Shown here in pieces: positions 16,671 through 25,512 of a stretch of 64,000 bases of DNA. Made by a program: the position numbers and the translations under genes. Origin of the DNA: CAWVSB01 sp036960375 (GTDB taxonomy: Bacteria; Pseudomonadota; Gammaproteobacteria; Pseudomonadales; CAWVSB01); assembly GCA_036960375.1 (NCBI GenBank), contig JBALVY010000001.1, positions 1-64,000 on the forward strand. Reading direction: 5' to 3'. The notes below the pieces were generated by a model. It searched no databases and was not told the DNA's origin. It worked only from the letters and a program-made list of their open reading frames with translations. Position 1 is the stretch's first letter; every line of letters begins with the position of its first letter.

Positions 16671-18494
16671 ATGACCGAGGAAGCCTCCGCTTTGGTGGGC
16701 CCATAGCTCGGCGTATAGCTGGCAATCGGTCAGTAATTGTTGATGCGAGCCATCGGCGATAATCTTGCCCTGGTCCATAATAATGAGCCGATCCATTGCT
16801 GCGATAGTAGACAGACGATGGGCAATAGCCAACACCGTTTTACCTGCCATAAGCTCGTAGAGGTTAGCCTGAATACTGACTTCTACTTCTGAGTCCAATG
16901 CTGATGTCGCTTCGTCCAACACTAATATTGGCGAGTTCTTTAGCAGAACCCGCGCTATCGCAACGCGCTGCCGCTGACCTCCACTCAAGGTCACTCCACG
17001 CTCGCCAACATGGGCGTCATAACCGGTTCTGCCGTGGATATCTGTCAGGCTCAAAATAAAGTCATGTGCGTGAGCGCGCTTCGCAGCACCAATCATTTCC
17101 TCTTCGGACGCGTCTGGTCGACCAAACATGATATTTTCTCGAACCGAACGATGAAGCAGTGAGGTATCCTGCGCCACCATGGCGATCGACCCCCGCAAGC
17201 TGTCCTGATTCACGCTCCGAACATCTACGCCATCGATAGTGATAGACCCTTGGTTGATATCGTAGAAACGCAATAACAAGCTAACCAGGGTAGACTTACC
17301 CGCGCCTGACCGGCCCACAATACCGACGCGCTCACCGGCTTTGATGCTGAGATCGAGCTGGTTAAAAACCTGTATACCCGCACCATAGGCGAAATCGACC
17401 TGATTAAAGTGAATGGCACCGTCACTGACGCTCAACGGCCCGGCGTTTTCCGCATCGGTGACCGTTTGATGATTGGAAATCGTATTGATGCCATCTTGTA
17501 CCGTGCCTATATTTTCGAACAGACTGCTCATCTCCCACATCACCCAATGAGACATGCCGGTAATGCGTATTGCGATACTCATGGCGATGGCAATCGCACC
17601 TGGGGTAATTGCACTTTCCATCCAAAGTAAGATACCGGTCGCTGCGGTAGCAAATATCAGCAGCATATTCGCCAACCAAACACAGATTTCAAGGCCTGTG
17701 ACTAATCGCATTTGCGGGTGCACCGTGTCCAGAAACTCTTTCATGCCATCTTCGACGTAGGCAGATTCCCGCTTTGAATCGCTAAACAACTTGAGCGTTA
17801 GGATATTGGTATAACTATCGACAATACGCCCGGTCATCAGGGCTCTCGCATCGGCTTGGCGCATGGAAATATGCTGTACTTTGGGAACAAAAAACCGAAG
17901 TATGCAGGCATATACCGCAACCCATACCAACAGTGGTATAGATAACCTCCAATCTGCACTGGCGACTAGAATAATGGTGGTCACGGTATAGACACTGACA
18001 AATAACATCACGTCCATAACTTTCATCACAGACTCGCGCACCGCCAGTGCAGTTTGCATGACTTTAGTGGCTACCCGGCCGCTGAATTCGTTCTGAAAAA
18101 AGCCGTAACTCTGACCCAGAAGATAGCGGTGGGCTTTCCAACGAACCAACATAGGGAAATTACCCATGAGGGTTTGATGTATAACAATAGAATTAAAAAC
18201 CACCAAGGCTGGTAGAACCACCAACAAGAAGAGGCTCATACCCAGTAATACGGGCCACTCCTGTTCGAAAAAGTCGTGAGGATTGGCCGTAGCTAGCCAA
18301 TCTACAAGGTAACCAAGGATACCGTAGAGCATGGCTTCTCCCACGGCCAGAATACCCGTCAGAAATGCCATTAACAGCAGATAAGGTTCTATTCCACGAG
18401 TGTAGTGTCGGCAGAAGGCATAAATGCCTTTCGGGGGCTGCTCGGGATGTTCCGGTGGGAACGGGTCTATGAGTTTTTCAAAAAAAGATAACAT
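16665..18494 (-). CDS. ABC exporter, fused permease-ATPase half-transporter
   Basis: 609 aa. The transmembrane domain spans residues 35-310 with about six helices. The nucleotide-binding domain is at 360-600: Walker A GRSGAGKST (394-402), signature LSGGQRQRVAIA (503 onward), Walker B ILVLDEATSALD (523-534) and the switch His in AIAHRLST. It works as a homodimer, MsbA/multidrug-exporter type; the cargo is unknown. The soluble N-terminal extension (PFPPEHPEQPPKG) is typical of one subgroup. It appears to be a single-gene unit. Confidence 0.93.
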   Translation of the reverse strand: MLSFFEKLIDPFPPEHPEQPPKGIYAFCRHYTRGIEPYLLLMAFLTGILAVGEAMLYGILGYLVDWLATANPHDFFEQEWPVLLGMSLFLLVVLPALVVFNSIVIHQTLMGNFPMLVRWKAHRYLLGQSYGFFQNEFSGRVATKVMQTALAVRESVMKVMDVMLFVSVYTVTTIILVASADWRLSIPLLVWVAVYACILRFFVPKVQHISMRQADARALMTGRIVDSYTNILTLKLFSDSKRESAYVEDGMKEFLDTVHPQMRLVTGLEICVWLANMLLIFATAATGILLWMESAITPGAIAIAMSIAIRITGMSHWVMWEMSSLFENIGTVQDGINTISNHQTVTDAENAGPLSVSDGAIHFNQVDFAYGAGIQVFNQLDLSIKAGERVGIVGRSGAGKSTLVSLLLRFYDINQGSITIDGVDVRSVNQDSLRGSIAMVAQDTSLLHRSVRENIMFGRPDASEEEMIGAAKRAHAHDFILSLTDIHGRTGYDAHVGERGVTLSGGQRQRVAIARVLLKNSPILVLDEATSALDSEVEVSIQANLYELMAGKTVLAIAHRLSTIAAMDRLIIMDQGKIIADGSHQQLLTDCQLYAELWAHQSGGFLGHQ

Positions 18495-18564
18495 GGATTA
18501 ACCCGACCCCGGGATTCGATGAGTTCACCTTACGTGGCTAATCATACAGCAATAGGCAATACTC

Positions 18565-19473
18565 TTACTGGTAGTTAGGGTCTTTCCATTCTCCTGCGGT
18601 TTTTGAGCGCACGGGCTGAATCATAACTGGCGGTTCGCTAAGCGGAAAACCTTCGCCCCAGTTGACTGGGTCGCCACTTTGTTCGGTGCGTGCATTGTCG
18701 GTATACCAGTCCACCAGGTCACCATCGCAGCGCAATATAAAGATAAAGCCTTCTTCATCGCCGGCCACGAAATCACCATGGCGAATACCGGCAGGGCGGA
18801 AGAAATAGCCGCCTGCTGTAATCGAACCATAGTTGTAGTTGAATTCACCCGATAACAAGTAGGCTTCTTCGAACACGGGGTGGTGGGCAAGGGGGTGTTC
18901 TTTCCAGCCGGGCCCAGCTTTTATGAGCCGGGTGTAAAAGCCGGTAATTGGGTTGCGATAGAGCAATTTGATGAACATCCCCGGTACCGGTTTGGTGCCG
19001 CCGCCACGTTCCAGGTTCATTGGGCTACCGTTAACAGGGTCTTCAACGGCATACCACTCCATTGTATTGATGTTCTTAGTGGTGAATTCGGCGTGCTCAG
19101 GTTTGTCATCGGCATCTTGGTCGGTTGGGGTAAATGCCCAGTCACCGTATTCGCGAAACAGTAAGATCTCCGTTCCGGCCTTTACCTTGATGGCTGGCGT
19201 CAATACGCCTTTTGGTGCGCACCAGTAGCCGCCTTCGCTAAGTGTTTCATCGCCGAGTTGTACTTCACCTTTGAGTACATACCACTCGGTGATGGCGGCG
19301 TGCAGTCCGGCTGGCCGAGACCAATCACTGACAAAGTCGACCCGCAGGGATGCCGAACCGTCTTCTTCGTCATAGCTCATATTTTTCTGGCGGGCTTCAC
19401 CCACGCCGTGGGGCAGTTCGGCGATATGCCAAATGAGATCTTTCTCGTCAATAAATTCGGTGTGGGCGCGCAT
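18565..19473 (-). CDS. Tandem-cupin protein (DUF4437-like)
   Basis: 302 aa, cytosolic. It has two cupin-type halves: residues 50-115 (ITEWYVLKGEVQLGDETLSE) and 200-260 (HPVFEEAYLLSGEFNYNYG, then GGYFFRPAGIRHGDFV). The second half carries His/Glu residues suited to metal binding (HHPVFEEAYLL, GIRHG). Homology to DUF4437 is inferred from layout. It is divergent from a LysR regulator, with a perfect inverted repeat between them, so it is probably the regulated target. The substrate may be a small organic acid or aromatic, not determinable. Confidence 0.75.
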   Translation of the reverse strand: MRAHTEFIDEKDLIWHIAELPHGVGEARQKNMSYDEEDGSASLRVDFVSDWSRPAGLHAAITEWYVLKGEVQLGDETLSEGGYWCAPKGVLTPAIKVKAGTEILLFREYGDWAFTPTDQDADDKPEHAEFTTKNINTMEWYAVEDPVNGSPMNLERGGGTKPVPGMFIKLLYRNPITGFYTRLIKAGPGWKEHPLAHHPVFEEAYLLSGEFNYNYGSITAGGYFFRPAGIRHGDFVAGDEEGFIFILRCDGDLVDWYTDNARTEQSGDPVNWGEGFPLSEPPVMIQPVRSKTAGEWKDPNYQ

Positions 19474-19552
19474 GGCTTGCTCCTGCTGTTGGTCTTAGTG
19501 GCGCTTACCATAGCGCCAAATACACATAGATAAAAATAGATATTATTTATAA

Positions 19553-19578
19553 GTTATATAGACTTAACTCTATATAAC
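19553..19578. promoter_or_regulatory. Inverted repeat in the cupin/LysR divergent promoter
   Basis: Perfect 10-bp arms GTTATATAGA (19553-19562) and TCTATATAAC (19569-19578), separated by 6 bp, end 17 nt before the LysR start codon. The position and symmetry (ATA-rich, T-N11-A type) fit a LysR-family autoregulatory operator that would also control the divergent cupin gene. Confidence 0.7.
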
Positions 19579-19595
19579 TATGAAAGGAACAGATT

Positions 19596-20573
19596 GTGTC
19601 AAAAGAGATTGATACGCGGGGCTTAACCAAGCTAGGGACCTTGCGCCAGCTCGAGATATTTATGTCGATTGCGCGGCAGGGCAGTATTGGCCGCGCCGCC
19701 CAGGAGCTTCACCTCAGTCAGCCTAGTGTCTCTATGCAGGTACGCAAACTGAGCGAGGCTATTGGACTGCCGCTGTATGAGCTGATGGGTAAGAAGCTCA
19801 ACCTTACTGATGCGGGCCGTGAAGTACAGGCGGCAGGTGAGGAGATTTTTGGCTCTATTGAGAGCTTAAAGAATCGCCTCGATGAGATGAAAGGCCTACA
19901 GCAAGGTGTGTTACGAATAGCGGTAGTGAGTACCGCTAAGTACTTTCTCTACCATGTATTAGGGCCGTTTTGCGATGAATTCCCTGGGGTGGAGGTCGAG
20001 TTTAAGGTTGGGAATCGGCAAGAAATTATTGCGCGCATGGCCGCCAACCTGGATGACCTGTATATCGTGGGTGAGCCGCCAGAGGATATCGACTTAGTCA
20101 CCCACCCCTTTCTGCCCAACCCGATTGTCGTTGTCGCCTCTAAAAAACATGATTTGGCTAAGCGTAAGGCGGTGAGTTGGGATGAGTTGTTGGATCAGCG
20201 CTTTCTCTTGCGCGAGGAAGGTTCGGGTACCCGCTATTGCTTGGAGCAGCACTTTGATCAGATTAATAGGGCGATGCCGCGAGGCATGACCATTCAAAGC
20301 AATGAGGCCATTAAGTATGCCGTGATGGCGAACATGGGTGTGTCGATGTTATCGGCCTATGTATTGTTTGATGCCAAAGAGATGACCCAGTTGCCGGTAG
20401 AAGGCTTTCCCATAATGTCGCAATGGCATATCGCCCATCTACGGCAAAAGCAGCTTGCGCCGGTAGCGCAGCGCTTTTTGAGCTATATGCTGGAGCACGG
20501 CCCCCAGCTACTGCCCATGGCCAGAATTCAGGATAATATTTCCGCGGCCAAGTCGGGTCGATGGAATAGCTAG
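19596..20573 (+). CDS. LysR-family transcriptional regulator
   Basis: 325 aa from GTG 19596, with GAAAGGAAC upstream. The N-terminal winged helix-turn-helix is at residues 17-75 (LRQLEIFMSIARQGSIGRAA, then LHLSQPSVSMQVRKLSEAIG). The substrate-binding domain runs from 105, with the LRIAVVSTAKYFLYHVL start and LREEGSGTRYCLEQHF region seen in CbbR/RbcR-like members. The effector is unknown. It likely controls the divergent tandem-cupin gene through the inverted repeat at 19553-19578. Confidence 0.93.
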   Translation: MSKEIDTRGLTKLGTLRQLEIFMSIARQGSIGRAAQELHLSQPSVSMQVRKLSEAIGLPLYELMGKKLNLTDAGREVQAAGEEIFGSIESLKNRLDEMKGLQQGVLRIAVVSTAKYFLYHVLGPFCDEFPGVEVEFKVGNRQEIIARMAANLDDLYIVGEPPEDIDLVTHPFLPNPIVVVASKKHDLAKRKAVSWDELLDQRFLLREEGSGTRYCLEQHFDQINRAMPRGMTIQSNEAIKYAVMANMGVSMLSAYVLFDAKEMTQLPVEGFPIMSQWHIAHLRQKQLAPVAQRFLSYMLEHGPQLLPMARIQDNISAAKSGRWNS

Positions 20574-20651
20574 AATAGCTTAGATGGTTTGTTGGTGACG
20601 GTGCTTACCGGATGCACCTTATCGGCGTGACCAATACAATCACGATAATTT

Positions 20652-20909
20652 TCATTTGTACACACTCGATCGATGTGCAACTTTGACAACATGAACAATG
20701 AGGGTTTCATCACGTACCTCATAAACAATACGGTACAGGCCTTGCCTTATTCTGTAGCGCTCTTGCGCTGAAAGCTTTACACAGCCTTCAGCTCTAGGGT
20801 CAGTAGCTAGCGAATCAATTCGTTTAAGAATACGTTTAACGTCAGCAGATGGAATGCTGCGCAGGTCCTTAGCGACAGATTTTTTGAAGGTGATTTTATA
20901 TTTTGCCAT
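20652..20909 (-). CDS. RelE/ParE-family toxin
   Basis: 85 aa: MAKYKITFKKSVAKDLRSIP, then IRQGLYRIVYEVRDETLIVH and VVKVAHRSSVYK. This is the classic RelE toxin layout with the conserved C-terminal basic residues (Arg in YRIRQGLYR, then HRSSVY). It acts as a ribosome-dependent mRNA endonuclease if RelE-like, or on gyrase if ParE-like; the first is more likely. It overlaps the antitoxin stop region by 14 nt, antitoxin first. Confidence 0.9.
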   Translation of the reverse strand: MAKYKITFKKSVAKDLRSIPSADVKRILKRIDSLATDPRAEGCVKLSAQERYRIRQGLYRIVYEVRDETLIVHVVKVAHRSSVYK

Positions 20910-21129
20910 GCTTCTTCAGGTCGTTAAGCAGAGCCTCATAGCTAATCTCTTTTTCATTTTCACGCTCTGAGAATGCAGCCAGGTCTTCTTGATCTTCATT
21001 CATGAGCAGGCGCACAGCTTGATCAATGAGTTCTGATACTGAAAGCTGGGAAGATGCAGCTCTTACTTTTAAAGCCTGATGAATAGCTGGCTCGAAGTAG
21101 ACAGTGGATCTTTTGGATAGATTGCTCAT
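20896..21129 (-). CDS. Ribbon-helix-helix antitoxin
   Basis: 77 aa from ATG 21129, which has a strong AGGAGG site 6 nt upstream; the longer 111-aa reading is not supported. The N-terminus KRSTVYFEPAIHQALKVRAA, then SSQLSVSELIDQAVRLLM, is a CopG/RHH DNA-binding fold. The acidic C-terminus wraps the toxin. It autoregulates the operon, consistent with the inverted repeat over its promoter. Confidence 0.9.
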   Translation of the reverse strand: MSNLSKRSTVYFEPAIHQALKVRAASSQLSVSELIDQAVRLLMNEDQEDLAAFSERENEKEISYEALLNDLKKHGKI

Positions 21130-21154
21130 GATAGCCTCCTGGTAACGTCTAGAC

Positions 21155-21184
21155 ATTATAGCGTTATAACGTTGTGATACCCAA
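21155..21184 (-). promoter_or_regulatory. Promoter and operator of the RHH-RelE module
   Basis: On the minus strand a perfect -10 TATAAT (21155-21160) lies 18 bp from a weak -35 TTGGGT (21179-21184). The inverted repeat TTATA-GCGT-TATAA (21156-21169) overlaps the -10, where an RHH antitoxin would repress. Confidence 0.65.
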
Positions 21185-21381
21185 GTGGCAATTAACAGCG
21201 TGCCTAACAGACCCGTAGGTCCATTAAACACTGTATCTGCGTTTTAAATTTATTATCACTTTTTCATTGTATAACAATAAGATATCGGGGATCCGACGCA
21301 AATGGCTAAGACAATTGGTTTGATGCCGGCGTAAAAAGCCAGCCGGTCTGACGCCACCGCCCCACCTAATAGCTCTAAAGC

Positions 21382-21493
21382 CTTGATTTAAATGACTATA
21401 TAACGCCTCACCGATACGCCAAACAAGGCTCTAGCTGCGCATCTTCGACGAACCTGTCAAGTCGTCGGAAAAAGTGCTTACATTTCGTACAAA
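21382..21493. repeat. 112-bp identical direct repeat, copy A
   Basis: Every base is identical to 28983-29094, 7.6 kb away and in the same orientation. It contains no open reading frame. Its last base coincides with the first base of the duplicated esterase block, so this copy is one of the pieces from which the mosaic pseudogene region was assembled. Confidence 0.9.
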
Positions 21494-22158
21494 ATACACC
21501 GTAAAGATGCCCGAAGGCTATAACTGCAGTTAATCATTCTCAATAAAGGCACGATCACTCCCGACGCTAAAGGTATTGATGATGAAATATATAATTTTCT
21601 GCATAACGATTCTACTCATACCAGTTTCGCCTGCTATTGGACAGGATGGCGGTATTTCACACGTAACAGTCCATGCTGCGTCTCTTGAAGGTAATTTAAT
21701 CGAAGACTCGGCAGATCTTAGCGTGGGCGTCTATTTGCCCCCCGGTTACGATATACGATCACCCAAAAGATACCCTGTTATTTATTGGCTGCATGGCTTT
21801 TCAGGGCAAGGAAAGTCAACAGCGAAGACCGGGTGGAAGGGAGGTCCTGTGAAAGCTATAAACCAACTGATTAGCTCAGGCTCCTTATTGATGAAGCCAT
21901 TTCTATTAATAGCTGGGAAGCCTTGGCAAAAGGGTCGTTCTGGTCGAAGATCATTCTGGCACAATCAGCGGCTTACGCACCCAATCCTGATAACCCGCCC
22001 TTTTACGGGGATCTTCCTTATACGTTAACTGATGACACTGCGTCTATAAGTAAAGATGCAAAGGCCAAATGGTCGGCAAATACTCCGTCATGGATGGCGG
22101 ATCAATACATTTCAAACCTACAGAAGCTACAAGCTATAGCGTTTGATGCAGGGACACG
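21493..22158 (+). pseudogene. Decayed mosaic copy of the esterase gene
   Basis: The region 21493-21884 matches 25430-25821, including the 3-prime end of the upstream lipoprotein gene and the spacer. After that, 295 bp of the intact gene are missing and similarity resumes at 21885, matching 26117-26387. The deletion removes the catalytic GHSMGG segment and shifts the frame. Similarity ends abruptly after GGGACACG at 22158, losing the last 55 or so residues. A non-functional partial duplicate. Confidence 0.9.
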
Positions 22159-22200
22159 CAGGGAGGGGTTCCCATTTTTTATTCCTATCACTCACCAATA

Positions 22201-23988
22201 TCAATCTGGAAAAGAGCCCTGTATCACCTTCCCTTCCATCACCACGGCCGATGGTTTTAGCTTCGAAATCTCATAGGGATCTACTTCGAACAGGTTTTTA
22301 TTGAGTATCACAAAGTCTGCCAGTTTGCCTTTTTCGATTGAGCCGAGTTTGTCTTCCAATCGCAATTGGTGGGCGCCGTTTTGGGTATAGCCTTCTAGTA
22401 ATTGCTCCAGGCTTAATCGTTCATTGATGGGAGACCTGACTCCATCATCCTCGGTTTCCCACCAGTCTTTTGGGTATTGGCGTGTATGACCGACTTGCAT
22501 TCCCAGGTAGGGACTTATGTAGGTGGCAAGCATATCGCCTCCCCACCATTCATCGCTTGAAAAGGTCACTCTGGCGCCGCTATCAAAAACTGTTCTTGCG
22601 GGGTACATTTTTGAGTAACGCTCTGCTCCTAAAAACTCTTCGACCACATCATTGGGCTCTACGCCAAACCACCAGGGTGTAAAATTGGCAATGACGCCCA
22701 ATTTTTTTATTCGAGGTAGGTCAACCGGATCAATCAGTACCAAATGCGCGATGGTTACCCTAGGGTAGAAATCATCTTTTGCGATGGCTTGGGCTGCTTC
22801 AACGGCATCCAATACGGTTCTCACAGCTAAACCGCCGATGGTGTGAACGAGTAAATCTAATTTTTCCTCATTCAGTTCCAGGAGCAAGTCACGAAGTTCT
22901 TTTACGGATAACATGGTCGCGCCTACGTAAGCGGTGTTGCCCTCATACGGATCTAGGTATGAAGCCGACTGGTTTGCACTTATGCCGTCCATAAAGAGTT
23001 TCACTGAATTGAATTGGAGTAGCTGGCCACCGTATTCTTTGCGGTAGCGTTTGACTTCTGATATGGCCGTTTTAGCTCTTTCGGGGGTAAAAATTTGATA
23101 AGTACCGTAATATCTGAGGGGTAGTTTTCCTTCTTTTTCGAGTTGAGATACTACGCTGTAGGCGAGATCTCCGAAGCCTTTGTTACCCGCGTCAAAGATC
23201 GATGTCACGCCGTGCCGGCTTAGAACTTGAATGGTTTCGGCTACGCTTTCCTTGTGTAGCTGTATACGTGCTTCGTCTGTGAGCGCGAATTGTTTGGCAA
23301 AATGTTGTACGCCGGCTCCTTCTTTTACCCATCCTGATGGCTCGCCGTTTTCATCTCTTGCGTACATGGCCAGGCCGGGTCTGGGGTCGGGGGTATTTTT
23401 ATTTACGCCAAGCTTCTCCAATGCTTTGGAATTTAACCAGAAGTCGTGCGCGGTTGCACTTTCGAACCATACCAGGCGATCGGGCAAAACGGCGTCTAAT
23501 ACTTCTTTTTTAGGCCCCTGGTTTCCTTCGACAAACATATTCGTGGGCCAGCAGCATAGCCTTAGCCATTCATCGTCGGGGTGATCATCGGCGTATTCCT
23601 TAACGGAGGCCAATAATTCGGCCGCAGTGTCGCCTTCAACTTCACCGAAATTTTCAACATTGACGTATCCGGGGTGGGAATGGCCATCGACCATTCCGGG
23701 AATAAGTAGTTGCCCTTTGAGATCAATAGTCGTCGCACTTTGATATGAAACGATTCCACTGGCATCACCGACGTAGATGAATTTGCCATTTTTAACGGCA
23801 AGTGCTTCTGCCCATGGTTGTTGTTTGTTAGAGGTAAATATCCTGGCGTTCTCAATGACTAAATCTACATTCTCTACTACCGAATCTGTAATTTCTTCGT
23901 TGGTGCTGTCTGTCTTTGGCTGGCAGGCAGTTGTCAATGCAATCAGTAGCGCTGCAACCAAAAAGTTATACTTGAGGTCGAATTTCAT
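22201..23988 (-). CDS. Exported amidohydrolase lipoprotein, YtcJ family, copy 2
   Basis: 595 aa from ATG 23988 (an ATG 7 codons upstream is possible). Lipobox TTAC (Cys22). Metal-site motifs are GMVDGHSHPGYVN with HxH, HTIGGLAVRTVLDAVEA, TIAHLVLIDP and FSSDEWWGG. The fold and length match the copy at 11151-12932, but identity is low, so this is an older paralog, possibly with a different substrate. It is convergent with the decayed esterase copy, which ends 42 bp away. Confidence 0.9.
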   Translation of the reverse strand: MKFDLKYNFLVAALLIALTTACQPKTDSTNEEITDSVVENVDLVIENARIFTSNKQQPWAEALAVKNGKFIYVGDASGIVSYQSATTIDLKGQLLIPGMVDGHSHPGYVNVENFGEVEGDTAAELLASVKEYADDHPDDEWLRLCCWPTNMFVEGNQGPKKEVLDAVLPDRLVWFESATAHDFWLNSKALEKLGVNKNTPDPRPGLAMYARDENGEPSGWVKEGAGVQHFAKQFALTDEARIQLHKESVAETIQVLSRHGVTSIFDAGNKGFGDLAYSVVSQLEKEGKLPLRYYGTYQIFTPERAKTAISEVKRYRKEYGGQLLQFNSVKLFMDGISANQSASYLDPYEGNTAYVGATMLSVKELRDLLLELNEEKLDLLVHTIGGLAVRTVLDAVEAAQAIAKDDFYPRVTIAHLVLIDPVDLPRIKKLGVIANFTPWWFGVEPNDVVEEFLGAERYSKMYPARTVFDSGARVTFSSDEWWGGDMLATYISPYLGMQVGHTRQYPKDWWETEDDGVRSPINERLSLEQLLEGYTQNGAHQLRLEDKLGSIEKGKLADFVILNKNLFEVDPYEISKLKPSAVVMEGKVIQGSFPD

Positions 23989-24807
23989 TGTGGGTGCCTT
24001 TTCTCTCAAGCAGAGTTTAGAACGTTTAGGTTACGTTTTTTCGAAGACTATCAGTATGGGAAGAATTTGGTCAAGTTTAAGAAAATTTCAATCAGTGGTC
24101 GATCGAATGGTTGGGTAATGAGGGGATAGTAGCCAAACTCTCAAAGAAGCGGCATGTATGCTACTTTCCCTATAGGGAAGGTATTGCGCCGAGCATCCTT
24201 GACGGCCTTTTCTGTGTTTGACATGCTCATGTTGATACTCCTCTACATCAGCAAGTTACCGAGGTCCATTATCGGAGTCTTTCTGTACCTGCTTAATTTA
24301 GCCTGGATACCTCTTGCTGCTCATACGCACCTCTCTTAAAGTCCTTTTGTATGACTGGAAGGTGTCTCGCAAAGTGGTAGTGATTCAGTTTGTGTTGGGG
24401 CTCAATTCCCGGCGAGCGACGCCATAGCTTCGTAGTTTGTCAACAACGCTCGTTCTGGGTTCGTTCACATTTCACCTGATCAACCGCCTGAAAAACCACT
24501 TAGCGGCCGCACTGAAGACGATATAACACCTGTCACTGGTCGGGCACAGCAAATATTTAGCGGTGGTTTGCCTTTATTTAACATTTTGTGGTAACGTTCC
24601 CATTACGTGCATTAAACATACTTATGTTATGCCCTCATTGACATTCAGAGGAAATAAATTCGTGCTGTCCGACTAAAACCTATCGGTTGTCTTATGCGAA
24701 TTATTTCAATAGCCGGGCTAAATGTGGCTGCGATAGCCGCGACTATCGCCTATAGGGTGCGCAAGAGTGGCTTACATTAACAGTCTTTAAATAGGCGGAG
24801 AAGAAAC
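23989..24807. other. Intergenic region, about 800 bp
   Basis: No gene is supported. A perfect palindrome TTCCCTATAGGGAA lies at 24166-24179. A tiny plus-strand frame at 24694-24780 (28 codons, hydrophobic, MRIISIAGLNVAAIA) lacks a ribosome site and is doubtful. The 61-codon frame at 24154-24339 has no recognisable homology. This stretch may hold the promoter of the lipoprotein gene at 24808. Confidence 0.4.
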
Positions 24808-25470
24808 ATGTTATTTAGATTTATCTTTATTATATCGGCGTTTTTGTTTTTCAGTGCTTGTGCAGCCAACAAGGAAATGGAGGCCAGCTTTTCTTCTCAA
24901 GTAGAGCCTGATCATTCTGTTTCTACAAACAATAAGTTAGCTGTTTTGGTTTCAGAGAAGGGAAACGTTTCGGAATCCAAGCCCTATGTTAAGCAGGTTG
25001 TTGATGCTTTGAAGCTGCGAGGATTTAAAAACGTGTATTCATATAATGATATTCCGAATACGGCCGATTCTTTTGATTTGGCCGTCCTTATAGATCTTTC
25101 AAAACGCACTGATGTACGCGAATATCAGAAAGATATCTATGATTTTGTAGATAATGGAAAAACAAGAAGCGTTTGCGTGCGGACAGGAGGTTCGACCCAA
25201 TGTAATGACGAAAAGGAATTGGAATATGAGGTTGTCGGCCAATCTATGGAAACAGAATCTCTAACAGGTTATTACTTTTCTTTGCATTGGATTAACGCGA
25301 AAAATAAGAAGAAGGTAATGCTAAATTTCGGCACCTCTTATGAGGAAGAATGTTCAGATAAAGCTGTGTATTCATTTTTAATCTCTCAGACTATTTCACG
25401 TTTGGATTTTGAAAATAAAGATAAACATGAATACACCGTAAAGATGCCCGAAGGCTATAACTGCAGTTAA
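24808..25470 (+). CDS. Lipoprotein of unknown family
   Basis: 220 aa with lipobox FSAC (Cys18). A mature domain (residues 45-200) alternates strands and helices: KLAVLVSEKGNVSESKPYVK, VDALKLRGFKNVYSYND, SFDLAVLIDLSKRTDVREYQ. This layout resembles DUF4136-like lipoproteins. Two cysteine clusters (SVCVRTGGSTQC; EEECS) may form disulfides. AGGCGGAGAAGAAAC gives a good ribosome site. The esterase gene starts 42 bp downstream, and the 3-prime end plus spacer was duplicated with it. Confidence 0.75.
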   Translation: MLFRFIFIISAFLFFSACAANKEMEASFSSQVEPDHSVSTNNKLAVLVSEKGNVSESKPYVKQVVDALKLRGFKNVYSYNDIPNTADSFDLAVLIDLSKRTDVREYQKDIYDFVDNGKTRSVCVRTGGSTQCNDEKELEYEVVGQSMETESLTGYYFSLHWINAKNKKKVMLNFGTSYEEECSDKAVYSFLISQTISRLDFENKDKHEYTVKMPEGYNCS

Positions 25471-25512
25471 TCATTCTCAATAAAGGCACGATCACTCCCG
25501 ACGCTAAAGGTA

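Noticed and set aside
24154..24339. Plus-strand frame of 61 codons with hydrophobic stretch
   Set aside because: A small membrane protein was considered. No start signal or recognisable homology, and the composition looks like chance.
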